Below are positions 33,267 to 42,739 of a stretch of DNA of 64,000 nucleotides, one piece after another; position 1 is the first letter of the stretch, and each line of letters opens with the position of its first letter. The stretch spans positions 1-64,000 of the forward strand of contig NZ_JAIUCY010000004.1 in NCBI RefSeq assembly GCF_020179755.1. Direction: 5' to 3'. The position numbers were made by a program, and so were the translations under genes. Below the pieces are notes generated by a model that was not told where the DNA came from, did not search any database, and worked only from the letters and a program-made list of their open reading frames with translations. Source of the DNA: Herbaspirillum sp. alder98. Lineage in GTDB: Bacteria; Pseudomonadota; Gammaproteobacteria; Burkholderiales; Burkholderiaceae_D.

Positions 33267-33788
33267 TTACGGATAGATGATGCTAAAGTCCATGGCTGTT
33301 GTAACGACACCACCGGTGGCAACGCCGGTCGACACGTAACGCAGGCCCAGCGGGATGGTGGCGGCGCCCGAACCCGATGCAGTCACGGCTACCGAAGAGC
33401 CTGGCAGGCGCAGTGCGGCGCTGTTGTTGGTGCGATCGACCACACCGACCTGCACGTTGCTCGCAGCCCCTGCGGTAGCCACGTTCCTCAAATTGCCAGT
33501 GATGCTGTCGCCGTTAGCGGCGCCGTCGAGCTGCACTGCCACCCGTTGCGCCACGGAACAACTTGTGAGGGCGATCTCGAACGGTGTGGTAGTCGACATG
33601 GTCCCGGACGTCGCCAGTGATGCAGCGCTGACGGTCGGCATGTTCACGGTCTGGCCGGCGAGGCCATTGCTGTAGACGCAAGTACCCTCGTTGACGGCGC
33701 CATTGATGTTGATCTTGCCGTCGATAGCAAACGATAGTGCTGGCAGCAAGGCCAAGGTAAAGGCGGATACGACGAATGATTTCTTCAT
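33267..33788 (-). CDS. type 1 fimbrial pilin-like subunit (FimA family), second copy
   Basis: 173 residues. Signal peptide MKKSFVVSAFTLALLPALSFA. The Cys pair lies at EGTCVY and LTSCSV, and the C-terminus is MDFSIIYP. It aligns along its full length with the pilin at 32381-32902 (same length, same GTxxx(N/G)xxGxVxxxTC start and TNNxxx(I/L) strand). The 364-base gap to that gene suggests separate promoters, allowing different expression of two shaft subunits. Confidence 0.9.
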   Translation of the reverse strand: MKKSFVVSAFTLALLPALSFAIDGKININGAVNEGTCVYSNGLAGQTVNMPTVSAASLATSGTMSTTTPFEIALTSCSVAQRVAVQLDGAANGDSITGNLRNVATAGAASNVQVGVVDRTNNSAALRLPGSSVAVTASGSGAATIPLGLRYVSTGVATGGVVTTAMDFSIIYP

Positions 33789-33956
33789 GTGAATGACTCC
33801 AAGTTGTACAAATTGCCTGGTGACGCGGGCGGCAAAAAAAACCCTAGCTACTGTTCAAAAGCGTAACCAGTGACTGTCGCAGTCGATACGAGAAAAGTCT
33901 GGAACCGTACCAGCCCGCCGCAAGCGCAGGGCAAAACAACGAGGATCTTCAGGACG

Positions 33957-33983
33957 AAAAAAAACAGCGGCGAGCGCCGCTGT
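33957..33983 (-). terminator. Rho-independent terminator of the fimbrial regulator gene
   Basis: On the minus strand ACAGCGGCG-CT-CGCCGCTGT followed by a run of T (A tract at 33957-33964 on the plus strand). It separates the regulator from the pilin genes. Confidence 0.85.
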
Positions 33984-34009
33984 CTTGACGTGTAACGGTA
34001 CGGGCCGAA

Positions 34010-34675
34010 TCAGATCATGCCGGTCGAGTAGGCGTACTTGATCAATTCGGCATCGGTGGAAAGACCCAGCTTGCGCATCGCATTGTTCTTGTGCGTGCTG
34101 ACGGTGCTGGGCGTGCGAGAGAGACGATCACAGATGTCGCTGAGCGAATTGCCTTCGACGAACAGGCGCACCACTTCCAGCTCCGAGAGCGTCAATTCCT
34201 TGGCCTGCGAAAATGCCTCGCCCTGGGCCCAGCTCACTTCCAGTTCGCCGCGCAGCGACACCGGAAAGTAGACCTGCTTGGAGCTTTGCGTGGCCAGGCA
34301 GGCGTTGATCAGTTCTTCGGGTTTCTCACGCTTGTTGATGACCGAGAAAACCCCCATCCGGTACAGGCGCTTGACCACGGCGCTGTTGGCCATGGCGGTA
34401 TAGACGATGACCTTGCTGGATGGATGGTCGGCCTTGATCCGCTTGATCAGCGAAAAACCGTCGGAGTCTTCCTTCTCGTCGTTGGGCATCGTGAAGTCGG
34501 TAATGACGATCTCGCAGGGCGAACGACGCAATGCGTTGAGCAACGCATCGCCGGTCTCTACTTCAAGATCGATGCGCACTTCGGGCAGACGCGCGAGTTC
34601 GTGGCGAATTGCGCCCAGGACGACCGGGTGGTCGTCGGCAATAGCAACGTGCAGGATCTTGTTGTTCATATTCAT
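34010..34675 (-). CDS. NarL/RcsB-type response regulator of the fimbrial locus
   Basis: 221 residues; start taken at the ATG at 34675 (34669 is also possible). The receiver domain spans residues 1-130 with acidic pocket D14-D15 and phosphoacceptor Asp60 (EIVITDFTMP). The NDEKEDSDG insert after it is like the one in RcsB/BvgA-type receivers. The LuxR-type helix-turn-helix is at about 150-215 (LTLSELEVVRLFVEG, SRTPSTVSTHKNNAMRKLG). No sensor kinase lies beside it. Position between pilin genes and a divergent subunit suggests it controls the fimbriae, in the manner of FimZ/BvgA-type regulators. Confidence 0.9.
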   Translation of the reverse strand: MNMNNKILHVAIADDHPVVLGAIRHELARLPEVRIDLEVETGDALLNALRRSPCEIVITDFTMPNDEKEDSDGFSLIKRIKADHPSSKVIVYTAMANSAVVKRLYRMGVFSVINKREKPEELINACLATQSSKQVYFPVSLRGELEVSWAQGEAFSQAKELTLSELEVVRLFVEGNSLSDICDRLSRTPSTVSTHKNNAMRKLGLSTDAELIKYAYSTGMI

Positions 34676-35079
34676 TTTTGCTACCCCAATAGTTGGATTG
34701 ACATTGAAAATTCGATATTCCGGTGTCGCGTCACCCCAATGACGTCCGTACACCGTGCGTCTGTCCTCGACTCGACGGGATCAGGCTTGGTTCCCAAGGA
34801 TTTTCACGTTGACGATGGCCGGATGTGCGCATTTGCCACGATCCTCCTATGAAACCGCTGTTTAAAAATTATTAAAATTTCCAAGCAAAAAAATGAGCCG
34901 TTTATTTGCGAGTTGAATTAAAGCAACATTATTACCGCATTTTTCCTGATAGACTGCTCGGACGTTTACGAGTTGATATTTGAATTAGTTTCGTCATCTC
35001 AAAACGACGAAGATCAAGTGCCAAAAGGCGCATTCATCGCGGGGTCCTGGGAGGGACAACATCTTCCGAAGGAATCATC
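34676..35079. other. 404-base A/T-rich divergent promoter region of the fimbrial locus
   Basis: No gene seen. The stretch 34855-35000 is strikingly A/T-rich (TTTAAAAATTATTAAAATTT near 34860), typical of regulated fimbrial promoters with H-NS-type silencing. It would serve the regulator gene leftward and the minor subunit rightward. Confidence 0.5.
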
Positions 35080-35604
35080 ATGTCATTGCACCTTGCTGTC
35101 GCAACACGTGTTTTCCTGGTCCTCCCGATCGCAGCCTTTTCGGCTTTAAGCCATGCTGCAGATGGCACCATTCGCATTCGCGGAGCAGTAGTCGAACCGG
35201 TCTGTTCCATCTCCACCACGGCCTTTGGCGTCGGCATGGATGCATTGCAACGACTAAGCCGAACCCGCAGCAGTTCGGCCATGCCGCTGGAGTTGAACAT
35301 GCGCTGTAATGCCCGGCAGGCGATCCAGCTCACGATGACCCAGCCGGCAAAAAAAATACGAGCAGAATTTGAGACGGGAATCGAGGGGGTGCGCATGCAA
35401 TTGCGTCACGAAGGACGCGTGGTCACCCCGGGCAAAGCGCTGTCGATCTCGCTGCCACAGCGTACGGAGTACCAGATCAGGATGGAGACGCGCCTCGAAG
35501 CAGATATCGCCGAGGCGCAAAAAGGGAAGTTGCCTGACGTGACAACTGGTCCTGCGCAGATGCAGGATCCCGGCCGAATGCTGATCGCAATCGACTATCT
35601 GTGA
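35080..35604 (+). CDS. fimbrial minor subunit/adaptor-like protein
   Basis: 174 residues, ATG at 35080 with GAAGGA upstream. Signal peptide ends SALSHAA. The mature part starts DGTIRIRGAVVEPVCSIST, as in fimbrial subunits, has a second Cys (LNMRCNARQ) and ends MLIAIDYL with the penultimate Tyr typical of pilins. It is more basic than the two shaft pilins and stands alone on the opposite strand. It may be an initiator, adaptor or tip-related subunit. No lectin-like extra domain is present. Confidence 0.8.
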   Translation: MSLHLAVATRVFLVLPIAAFSALSHAADGTIRIRGAVVEPVCSISTTAFGVGMDALQRLSRTRSSSAMPLELNMRCNARQAIQLTMTQPAKKIRAEFETGIEGVRMQLRHEGRVVTPGKALSISLPQRTEYQIRMETRLEADIAEAQKGKLPDVTTGPAQMQDPGRMLIAIDYL

Positions 35605-35616
35605 CAACCTGGCCTA

Positions 35617-35660
35617 CCGGCCAACTCCTGCCTGTTCACCAGCCGGCAGGAGCTGGCTGG
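35617..35660. terminator. hairpin between convergent minor-subunit and fpr genes
   Basis: CCGGCCA-CTCCTGCC pairs with GGCAGGAG-TGGCTGG around a 9-base loop. No T run on either strand, so a bidirectional terminator is probable but not certain. Confidence 0.6.
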
Positions 35661-35674
35661 CAGGCCAAATCAAT

Positions 35675-36460
35675 TTACCAATAATCCTCGGTAACAAATT
35701 GCCCGCCGCCGTTGCGCCGCAACGGCGTCATGCCGCGATCGCGCAATATCTCACGCACCTCCGTGACCATCTCCGGATTGCCGCACGCCATGACGCGCGC
35801 GTGTTGCGCTTCGATCTCGGCGCCCACCACCCTTTCCAGCGAGCCATCACGCAACAGCGTGGTGATGCGCCCGCGCAGCAGGTCGGCGGCCGGCCGATCA
35901 TCGCGGGTCACCGCGCGCAGCGTATGCAAGCGCCCGCCCCAGCCTTCGGCTGAAGCCTTGTCGCGCAAGGCATCGAGCTGGTCGCGGTAGGCCAGTTCTT
36001 CGTGGTGACGCACGCCATGCACCACCACCAGATGCGCAAACCGTTGCCAGACCTCGGGTTGCTGCAGCATCGACAGATAAGGCCCGAGCCCGGTGCCGGT
36101 GGCCAGCATCCACAACGCATTGCCATCGACAAAACGATCTGCGGTCATGAAGCCGTAGCTGAGTTTTTCGACCCACACCGGCGCGCCCGGCGTCAGGCCA
36201 TCCAGAAACGTGGTGAACTTGCCGTCGGGGACCACGATGGCGTAGTACTCCAGCACGTCCTCGGCGGGGGACGACGTGATGGAGTAGGCGCGCGAAACGA
36301 TCTCGCCATCGATCTCGAGCCCGAGCCGGGCGAACTGGCCTGCCACGAACTGGTAGCCGGCTGGCCGGGTGGTGCGAAAGGTCAACAATTTATCGGTCCA
36401 TCGATGGACCGACAACAAGCGTTCGCAACTGGCCTTTTCGGCGTAGGCGTCGAGATTCAC
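35675..36460 (-). CDS. fpr: ferredoxin/flavodoxin-NADP+ reductase
   Basis: 261 residues. It moves electrons between NADPH and ferredoxin or flavodoxin in the cytoplasm through FAD. The FAD-binding RAYSITSSP motif is at about 58-66, the NADP-binding ATGTGLGPYLSML at about 120-132, and the MACGNPEM motif near 220. The C-terminal EDYW ends in an aromatic residue, as in bacterial Fpr, where it stacks on the flavin. Single gene, convergent with the fimbrial minor subunit. Confidence 0.95.
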   Translation of the reverse strand: MNLDAYAEKASCERLLSVHRWTDKLLTFRTTRPAGYQFVAGQFARLGLEIDGEIVSRAYSITSSPAEDVLEYYAIVVPDGKFTTFLDGLTPGAPVWVEKLSYGFMTADRFVDGNALWMLATGTGLGPYLSMLQQPEVWQRFAHLVVVHGVRHHEELAYRDQLDALRDKASAEGWGGRLHTLRAVTRDDRPAADLLRGRITTLLRDGSLERVVGAEIEAQHARVMACGNPEMVTEVREILRDRGMTPLRRNGGGQFVTEDYW

Positions 36461-36811
36461 GGCATGGTTCCTTCAGCAAGCTGGGTTTCTGGCGACGCCA
36501 TGCTGGTCCGACCAGGGCGATCGCGCAAAACGTTTAAGAAAATTCTGATAAAAAAACGAGACCGCCAACAGCGTCGGCGACAGCCATTACAATGACGGTT
36601 TGCTCGAACGGATGGGGACGGTTAGTGAACTGCGGCAGCGATGCCACCCAGAAGAACGCAGGAACTATCTGGCGCGCCGTCCGGTCAGGCTTGTTGGCGC
36701 GTAGCCTTGCAATTTCCAGGTCCGGTTCACAATAACGCCATATCGTAACCGACTTCGCGCGCACGCTGCCAGCCGCCCGGCATCACCGCCTCAACCCGAA
36801 TACGACGATTC
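36461..36811. other. 351-base divergent region fpr / tamA
   Basis: No supported gene. A short A/T-rich patch at about 36535-36560 (TTTAAGAAAATTCTGATAAA) could hold the fpr promoter. Nothing else identified. Confidence 0.4.
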
Positions 36812-38590
36812 ATGAAATGGACTTGCCGCCTGGCCATCACCGCTCTGTGGTGTGCCGCCAATTCTGCCAATGCTGCCTATCGGGTAGAAATCGATGCGCC
36901 ACGCTCGGTGCAGGCGCTGCTCAAGGATTTCCTTGACCTGTCGCGCTACCAGGGCCGTGACGATATCAGCGATGAGCAACTGCGCTTCATGACCGATACC
37001 GCGGCCGACCAGGTGCGCGACCTGACCTCCACCGAAGGCTATTTTTCGCCGGTGACCAAGATCGAAGTCAAGACCGAGCCCGCCACTGGCGACGACAAGG
37101 AAGCCACCAAACGTGTGCTCATCAGCGTCGACCCCGGTCCACGCACGACGGTGGCGGATGCCGAGATCGCGATCGACGGCGCTGCCGCCCAGGAAGAACC
37201 GCAACGGCTGCAGCAGATCCGGCGCGACTGGGCCTTGCCCAAAGGCGCACCGTTTCGCCAGGAAGACTGGGAGCACGCCAAACAGTCCGGCCTGGGTGCG
37301 CTGCAGCAACGCCGATACGCCGCCGCCCGCATTGCCGACTCGCGCGCCGAGATCGATCCCGATGCACACGAGGCCGACCTGGCCGTGCGCTATGACAGCG
37401 GCCCGGCCTTCACGCTGGGGCCGCTGCAGATCACCGGCACCCGACGCTATCCCGAGCAGATCATTCGCAATGTCAATCCACTGACCGTGGGCGAGCCGTT
37501 CGATGTCGACCGGCTGCTGAGCCTGCAGCGCCAGATCCAGAACACGCCCTATTTCTCGAACGCGGTGGTCAGCATCGACGACGACCCGGCGCATCCCGAG
37601 CTGACGCCCGTGAAGGTGCAGGTGACCGAATTCCAGAAGCAGCGCATCCGCACCGGGGTGGGCTATGGCACCGATACCGGCGCCCAGGTCGAAGGCCGCT
37701 ATTCGCACTACAACGTGTTTAACCGCGCCTATGTGTTCGACAGCCAGTTGCGGCTGGAGCAAAAGCGCCAGTATGGCCTGCTCAGCCTGGCCATGCCGCC
37801 TGATGAGAAATCGTTCGTCAACAGCGTCAACAGTTCCTATGAACGCACCACCCTCGAAGGCATCGACCTGCGCTCGCTGCAGACCGGCATCAAACGCGCG
37901 CGCATCGGCGAGCGCTACGACACGACCTATTCGCTGACCTACTATCGTGATCAGCTGACGCAGGAAAATGGCGCTACCCTGCCCGCCAACACCGTCGTCA
38001 GCCCCGGCTCCCATCAAGCGCTGGTGCCGGGATTCGCCTGGGCCAGGCGCAACGTCGACAACCCCATCTTTCCGCGCCACGGCAACCTGCTGACGCTGGA
38101 AGCGGGCTTTGCCATCAAGGGCCTGGTGACCGACCAGACCTTCGGCCGCCTGTATGGCCGCTTCAAGCAGTTCGTGCCGGTGGCGCGACGCGACCTGGTG
38201 CTGTTGCGCGCCGAGCTGGGCGGCGTATTCACCGCCGGACGCGCGTCGTCGGTCCCGCCGTCGCTGCTGTTTCGCACCGGCGGCAACGATTCGGTACGCG
38301 GCTACAGCTACCAGAGCATCGGCAACGAACGCAACGGCACGGTGTTTCCTACCAAATACCTGGCGGTAGGCAGTAGCGAATACCAGCGCTGGTTTACCGA
38401 AAACTGGGGGGCAGCGGTGTTCTACGACATCGGCGCGGCGGCCGACAGCTGGAGCAACAAGACTTTCTATCAAGGCGTGGGCGCCGGTGCGCGCTGGCGC
38501 AGCCCGGTCGGCACGCTCAATCTCGACCTCGCCTACGGCGTGCAGAAACGCCAGATCAGGCCGCATATATCACTGGGCATCGCCTTTTGA
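36812..38590 (+). CDS. tamA: TamA outer-membrane assembly factor (BamA superfamily)
   Basis: 592 residues. Signal peptide MKWTCRLAITALWCAANSANA. POTRA domains follow (about 25-270; the last contains GPLQITGTRRYPEQIIRN), then a C-terminal barrel with the lid-lock RTGGNDSVRGYSYQSIG motif and a terminal aromatic residue (ISLGIAF). TamA works with inner-membrane TamB in moving lipids and some outer-membrane proteins through the envelope. tamB starts 41 bases downstream, so the two form an operon. Confidence 0.95.
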   Translation: MKWTCRLAITALWCAANSANAAYRVEIDAPRSVQALLKDFLDLSRYQGRDDISDEQLRFMTDTAADQVRDLTSTEGYFSPVTKIEVKTEPATGDDKEATKRVLISVDPGPRTTVADAEIAIDGAAAQEEPQRLQQIRRDWALPKGAPFRQEDWEHAKQSGLGALQQRRYAAARIADSRAEIDPDAHEADLAVRYDSGPAFTLGPLQITGTRRYPEQIIRNVNPLTVGEPFDVDRLLSLQRQIQNTPYFSNAVVSIDDDPAHPELTPVKVQVTEFQKQRIRTGVGYGTDTGAQVEGRYSHYNVFNRAYVFDSQLRLEQKRQYGLLSLAMPPDEKSFVNSVNSSYERTTLEGIDLRSLQTGIKRARIGERYDTTYSLTYYRDQLTQENGATLPANTVVSPGSHQALVPGFAWARRNVDNPIFPRHGNLLTLEAGFAIKGLVTDQTFGRLYGRFKQFVPVARRDLVLLRAELGGVFTAGRASSVPPSLLFRTGGNDSVRGYSYQSIGNERNGTVFPTKYLAVGSSEYQRWFTENWGAAVFYDIGAAADSWSNKTFYQGVGAGARWRSPVGTLNLDLAYGVQKRQIRPHISLGIAF

Positions 38591-38631
38591 AGCGCCTGCC
38601 CCACCCTATTCAACAGATTTGAACGGTACGC

Positions 38632-41600
38632 ATGAACGACCCGCAACCCTCCCCTGCCGAGCAACCACCCGCACCGCGCCGCCGTCGCGCCGGCACGATT
38701 GCGCGCTGGAGCTTCGGTACGCTGGCGCTGACGGCGCTGGCCGTAGTGGGCGCGGGCGTGTATGTCGTCAAGACCGAGAGCGGAACCCGGCTGGCCTGGA
38801 ACAGTGCGGTGCGTATGCTGGACGGCAAGCTGACGGGCCAACTGCTGGGCGGCACCATCGCCGACGGGTTGCGCCTGCGCGAGTTGCATTACCGGGACGA
38901 GCGCCGCATCCTGTCGATCGACCGCATCGACGCCAGCTGGCACCTGGCGCTGGCGGCGCGCAAGCTGACCGTGCGTTACCTGCGGGTGGGCACGGTCGAA
39001 CTGAATCAGCAGCCGGCGCCGCCCGAGCCGAGCACCACGCCCGAATCGCTCGAGATCCCGCTGGCGCTCGAATTGCATGAGATCGCACTCGACCGGCTGA
39101 GCTTTACCGAAGGCACCTCGACCACCGAATTGTCCAAGCTGCGCCTGCATGGCGACTCCGATGGGCGCCAGCATACGCTGGTGCTGGACAGCCTGGTCAC
39201 ACCCTTCGGCGAAGCCGCAGCGCTGCTGCACCTGGACGGCAAGACGCCGTTCGCCGTCAGTGGCGGGCTGGAATTATCGGGCCAATACCAGAACGCCAGC
39301 CTGCAAGAAAAATACCGCCTGGCGGCGCAGCTATCGGGTTCGCTGCACGAACTGGGCGTGGCGCTCAAGGCCACCGGCGACCGTCTCAATGGCAGCGCCG
39401 ACATCCAGGCCACGCCATTTGCCGCCGTGCCGCTCAAGAGCGCCAAGGTCGACCTGCAGCACCTCAACCCGCAAGCCTTCAACGCCGCAGCGCCCCAGGC
39501 CGACCTGCGGGTAACAGCCGACCTGGCGCCAGTGGCGGCCAGCGAAACCTTGCGCGTGGCCGGCACGGTCGGCATCGACAACGCCAGGCCCGGCAGCCTC
39601 GACCGGCAATTGCTGCCGCTGCTGTCGGCGCGCGCCCATGTCGAATTGGGCCTGGACGAGCAGACACTGAGCAAGCTCGAGATTCGCTTGCCCAAGAATG
39701 GCCGCCTCGACGGCAGCGGCCAGTTTCATGCCAGCGGCGAGGGCCAGTTCGACTTTCGCATCGCCGGGCTCGACCTGAACCAGATCCACCGCCAGCTCAA
39801 GCCCACCCAACTGGCCGGTCCGTTGCAGGTGACGCTGGCGCCCGCGTCCCAACAGATCAAGCTGGCGCTGGACGACCGTGACATCAAATTGCGCCTCGAC
39901 AGCAGCATCGGCGCCGAACAGGTCGAGCTGCGCCAGGCCAGCCTGGCCGCAGGCCGTTCGCGCCTGGAAGCGAGCGGCAAGCTCAACACCAGCGGCGCCA
40001 TGGGCTATGCCATCAAGGGCCGGCTGGTCGACTTCGACCCCACCGCCTGGCTGCATGCGCTGACGCCGTCGGACACGCCCAAGGGCCGCGGCGGCAAACC
40101 TGCGCCCGCAGCGCCCTCCAAGCCGGTGCAGGCGCGTATCAACATGGACTTCAACGCCAGCGGCGCGATCTCGCCCGAACTGCAGTTGAAGCTGGCCTTC
40201 GGCATTCACGACAGCAGCTATGGCGAGCTGCCGATGAGCGGCCAGGGCGAGATCAGCCTGGCCGGTCGCCGCCTGTTGCCGAGCAAGGCCAACCTGCTGG
40301 TGGCCGGCAATACGCTGGCCCTCAACGGCAGTTTCGGCAGCGCCCGCGACCGGCTCGACCTGAAGCTCGATGCGCCGCACCTCGAACGCCTGGGCTATGG
40401 CCTGTCGGGCCTGCTGCGACTGGAAGGCCAACTGACCGGCAGCCAGCAGCGTCCCGCCCTGCATGCCACCTACCAGGCCGAAAACCTGGTGTTTGCCCAG
40501 CACCGCCTGGCGCGCCTGGGCGGCGGCGCCGACCTGCAGGCCAACCTGGCTGCCGGCATCGATTCGCCCGACAACAAGCTGTCGCTGCGCGTGCAAGGCC
40601 AGGGCTACCAGGGCCCGCAAGCCCGGCTGGACAAGCTCGACGTCGACCTCGACGGCACCTGGAATCGCCACACGCTATCGCTGCGCAGCAATGGCCGGGT
40701 AATGGACCAGCCGCTGGATCTCGATGTTGCCGCGCACGGCAAGCTGACCCAGCCGAGCAAGGGCGCTTATGGCTGGGATGGCGTCATCGACCGCCTGCAG
40801 AACAAGGGCTTTCCGCGGTTCGCCATGACCAGCCCGCTGAACTTGCAGGCCTCGGCCGACGCCATCATCGCTGGCCCCACCCGCATCGAGATCGATCGCA
40901 TGGCGCTGGAACTGAAACGGCTGTCGATCCAGCAGGGGCGGATTGCTTCGGCCGGACAGGCGCATGGGCTCGACATCGGCCGATTGCTGCAGATTGCGCA
41001 GAGCTTCACGGGCACGCCACCGCCGCTCAAGACCGACCTGGTGCTCGACAGCGACTGGGATTTCTCGCTGGCAGAACGCGCCAGCGGCTTTATACAGGTG
41101 GCCCGCAAGTCGGGCGATGTGCGCGTCACCACTACCAATGGCGAAGCCGCGCTGGGCCTGTCTGAACTACGCCTGCGGGCCGACCTGCAGGACCAGCAGA
41201 TGCGGGTGGACGGTCGCATCAATGCCGCACGCGTGGGCAGCGTCGATCTCGGCGGCGCCATCGGCCTGCTGCGGGTCGACAAGCTGCTGACGCTGGCAGA
41301 CGCTTCACCACTCAACCTGAAGGCGCACCTGGACGTGCCCGAACTGAACCGGGTGGGCGACCTGGTCGGCCCGCAACTGAGTCTCAAGGGCAAGCTGGGT
41401 GCGGATCTCAGCGCCGGTGGCAGTCTCGGACAACCCAGGTTGTCCGGTGCCATCAACGGCGACAACCTGGCGGTGACCGAGTTCGACCAGGGCATCCAGC
41501 TCAAGGATGGCATCGTGCGCATCGTGATGGACAACAACGTGATCGATCTGCGGCAGATCGAATTCCACGGCGGCGAAGGCACCTTGCGCGCCAACGGCAA

Positions 41601-42609
41601 GGTGCAGCTGGGCGCGTCCAACCCCGACCTCAACGCCACCATCACCGCCGAGCGGCTGGAGCTGTTTGCCAGCCCCGACCGCCGCCTGATGATCTCGGGC
41701 CAGGGGCGCATCGCCAACGTCAACGAACAGTTGCGGGTGGACGGCAAGTTCACCGTCGACCGCGCCCTGTTCGACCTGCCCAAGAGCAGCGCCCCCAAGC
41801 TGGGCGACGACGTGGTGGTGGTGCGACGCGGCGAACGTGCCAAGAGCGGCGCCAACGCCACTTCGCAGCAAAAGCTGGAAGCGGCCACCGAGAAACCGGC
41901 TGGCAAGTTTGCTCCGGTCATCAACCTGGCGGTGGACCTGGGCAACAATTTCCGCTTCCGTGGCACTGGCGCCGACCTGCTGTTGCGGGGCGACATGAAT
42001 GTGCGCAGCGAGCCGCTGTCGCCCTTGCGCGCCAGCGGCACCATCAATGTCGCCGAAGGCACCTACGAGGCCTTCGGCACCAAGCTCAATATCGAGCGCG
42101 GCATCATCAACTTCCAGGGACCGATCAGCAACCCCAATCTCAACATCCTGGCGATGCGTCGCAATCAGGATGTCGCGGCCGGGGTATCGGTCACGGGCAA
42201 CGTCAGCCAGCCGCGGGTGCAACTGGTGTCCGAGCCGAATGTGCCGGACGATGAAAAACTGTCATGGATGATGTTCGGCCACGGCACCGACAGCGCCAGC
42301 ATTGGCCAGCGCAGCGCCAGCAGCCAGGCGTTGGCGCTGGTCGGCAACCTGGGCGGCAAGCGCATTGCCAAGGATATCGGGCTGGACCAGTTCTCGATCG
42401 GCGCCAGCGAATCGGGCCTGACCGACGACCAGGTGGTGAACCTGGGCAAGGCCATCACCGAGAAGATCACATTGGGTTATGAACAGAGCCTGGCCGGCGC
42501 GGCCAGCGTGGCCAAGGCGACCTGGCAGCTGTCGCAGCGCTGGTCGGTGGTGGTGCGTGCGGGAACGATCAACGGCCTGAACGTATTGTTTAATCGACGA
42601 TTTGATTAA
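38632..42609 (+). CDS. tamB: TamB envelope bridge protein (AsmA-like)
   Basis: 1,325 residues. N-terminal signal anchor at about 28-50 ([20 protein letters not shown]) in the inner membrane, then a very long repetitive beta-structure, and the conserved TamB C-terminal (DUF490) domain at about 950-1,325. The last includes LNIERGIINFQGPISNPNLN (cut to 20) and LSWMMFGHGTDS. It spans the periplasm as a hydrophobic groove that docks with TamA. Length is close to family norm (about 1,250). The stop codon lies within a perfect palindrome (42596-42619). Confidence 0.95.
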   Translation: MNDPQPSPAEQPPAPRRRRAGTIARWSFGTLALTALAVVGAGVYVVKTESGTRLAWNSAVRMLDGKLTGQLLGGTIADGLRLRELHYRDERRILSIDRIDASWHLALAARKLTVRYLRVGTVELNQQPAPPEPSTTPESLEIPLALELHEIALDRLSFTEGTSTTELSKLRLHGDSDGRQHTLVLDSLVTPFGEAAALLHLDGKTPFAVSGGLELSGQYQNASLQEKYRLAAQLSGSLHELGVALKATGDRLNGSADIQATPFAAVPLKSAKVDLQHLNPQAFNAAAPQADLRVTADLAPVAASETLRVAGTVGIDNARPGSLDRQLLPLLSARAHVELGLDEQTLSKLEIRLPKNGRLDGSGQFHASGEGQFDFRIAGLDLNQIHRQLKPTQLAGPLQVTLAPASQQIKLALDDRDIKLRLDSSIGAEQVELRQASLAAGRSRLEASGKLNTSGAMGYAIKGRLVDFDPTAWLHALTPSDTPKGRGGKPAPAAPSKPVQARINMDFNASGAISPELQLKLAFGIHDSSYGELPMSGQGEISLAGRRLLPSKANLLVAGNTLALNGSFGSARDRLDLKLDAPHLERLGYGLSGLLRLEGQLTGSQQRPALHATYQAENLVFAQHRLARLGGGADLQANLAAGIDSPDNKLSLRVQGQGYQGPQARLDKLDVDLDGTWNRHTLSLRSNGRVMDQPLDLDVAAHGKLTQPSKGAYGWDGVIDRLQNKGFPRFAMTSPLNLQASADAIIAGPTRIEIDRMALELKRLSIQQGRIASAGQAHGLDIGRLLQIAQSFTGTPPPLKTDLVLDSDWDFSLAERASGFIQVARKSGDVRVTTTNGEAALGLSELRLRADLQDQQMRVDGRINAARVGSVDLGGAIGLLRVDKLLTLADASPLNLKAHLDVPELNRVGDLVGPQLSLKGKLGADLSAGGSLGQPRLSGAINGDNLAVTEFDQGIQLKDGIVRIVMDNNVIDLRQIEFHGGEGTLRANGKVQLGASNPDLNATITAERLELFASPDRRLMISGQGRIANVNEQLRVDGKFTVDRALFDLPKSSAPKLGDDVVVVRRGERAKSGANATSQQKLEAATEKPAGKFAPVINLAVDLGNNFRFRGTGADLLLRGDMNVRSEPLSPLRASGTINVAEGTYEAFGTKLNIERGIINFQGPISNPNLNILAMRRNQDVAAGVSVTGNVSQPRVQLVSEPNVPDDEKLSWMMFGHGTDSASIGQRSASSQALALVGNLGGKRIAKDIGLDQFSIGASESGLTDDQVVNLGKAITEKITLGYEQSLAGAASVAKATWQLSQRWSVVVRAGTINGLNVLFNRRFD

Positions 42610-42619
42610 TCAAATCGTC
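42596..42619. repeat. perfect 24-bp palindrome spanning the tamB stop codon
   Basis: GACGATTTGATTA and its reverse complement meet at TTAA, without spacer. It could act as a terminator stem or a protein-binding site; no T run follows. Confidence 0.75.
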
Positions 42620-42645
42620 GTCCTGATGAACATCAAAACCAACGA

Positions 42646-42720
42646 CGCTGGGTACCGGCGTTCGCCGGTACGACAGGATACTGGTCCGTCGTCCTGACGA
42701 ACGTCAGGACCCAGCGTCGT
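42646..42720. repeat. composite REP-like element, copy B
   Basis: CGCTGGGTACCGGCG-TTCGCCGGTACGAC (about 42646-42674), then in reverse direction CGTCGTCCTGACGAA-CGTCAGGACCCAGCG (about 42687-42716). A decayed third unit lies at about 42614-42646. It sits between convergent tamB and corA. Confidence 0.8.
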
Positions 42721-42739
42721 CAGCGCTCCAGGCCACGGC

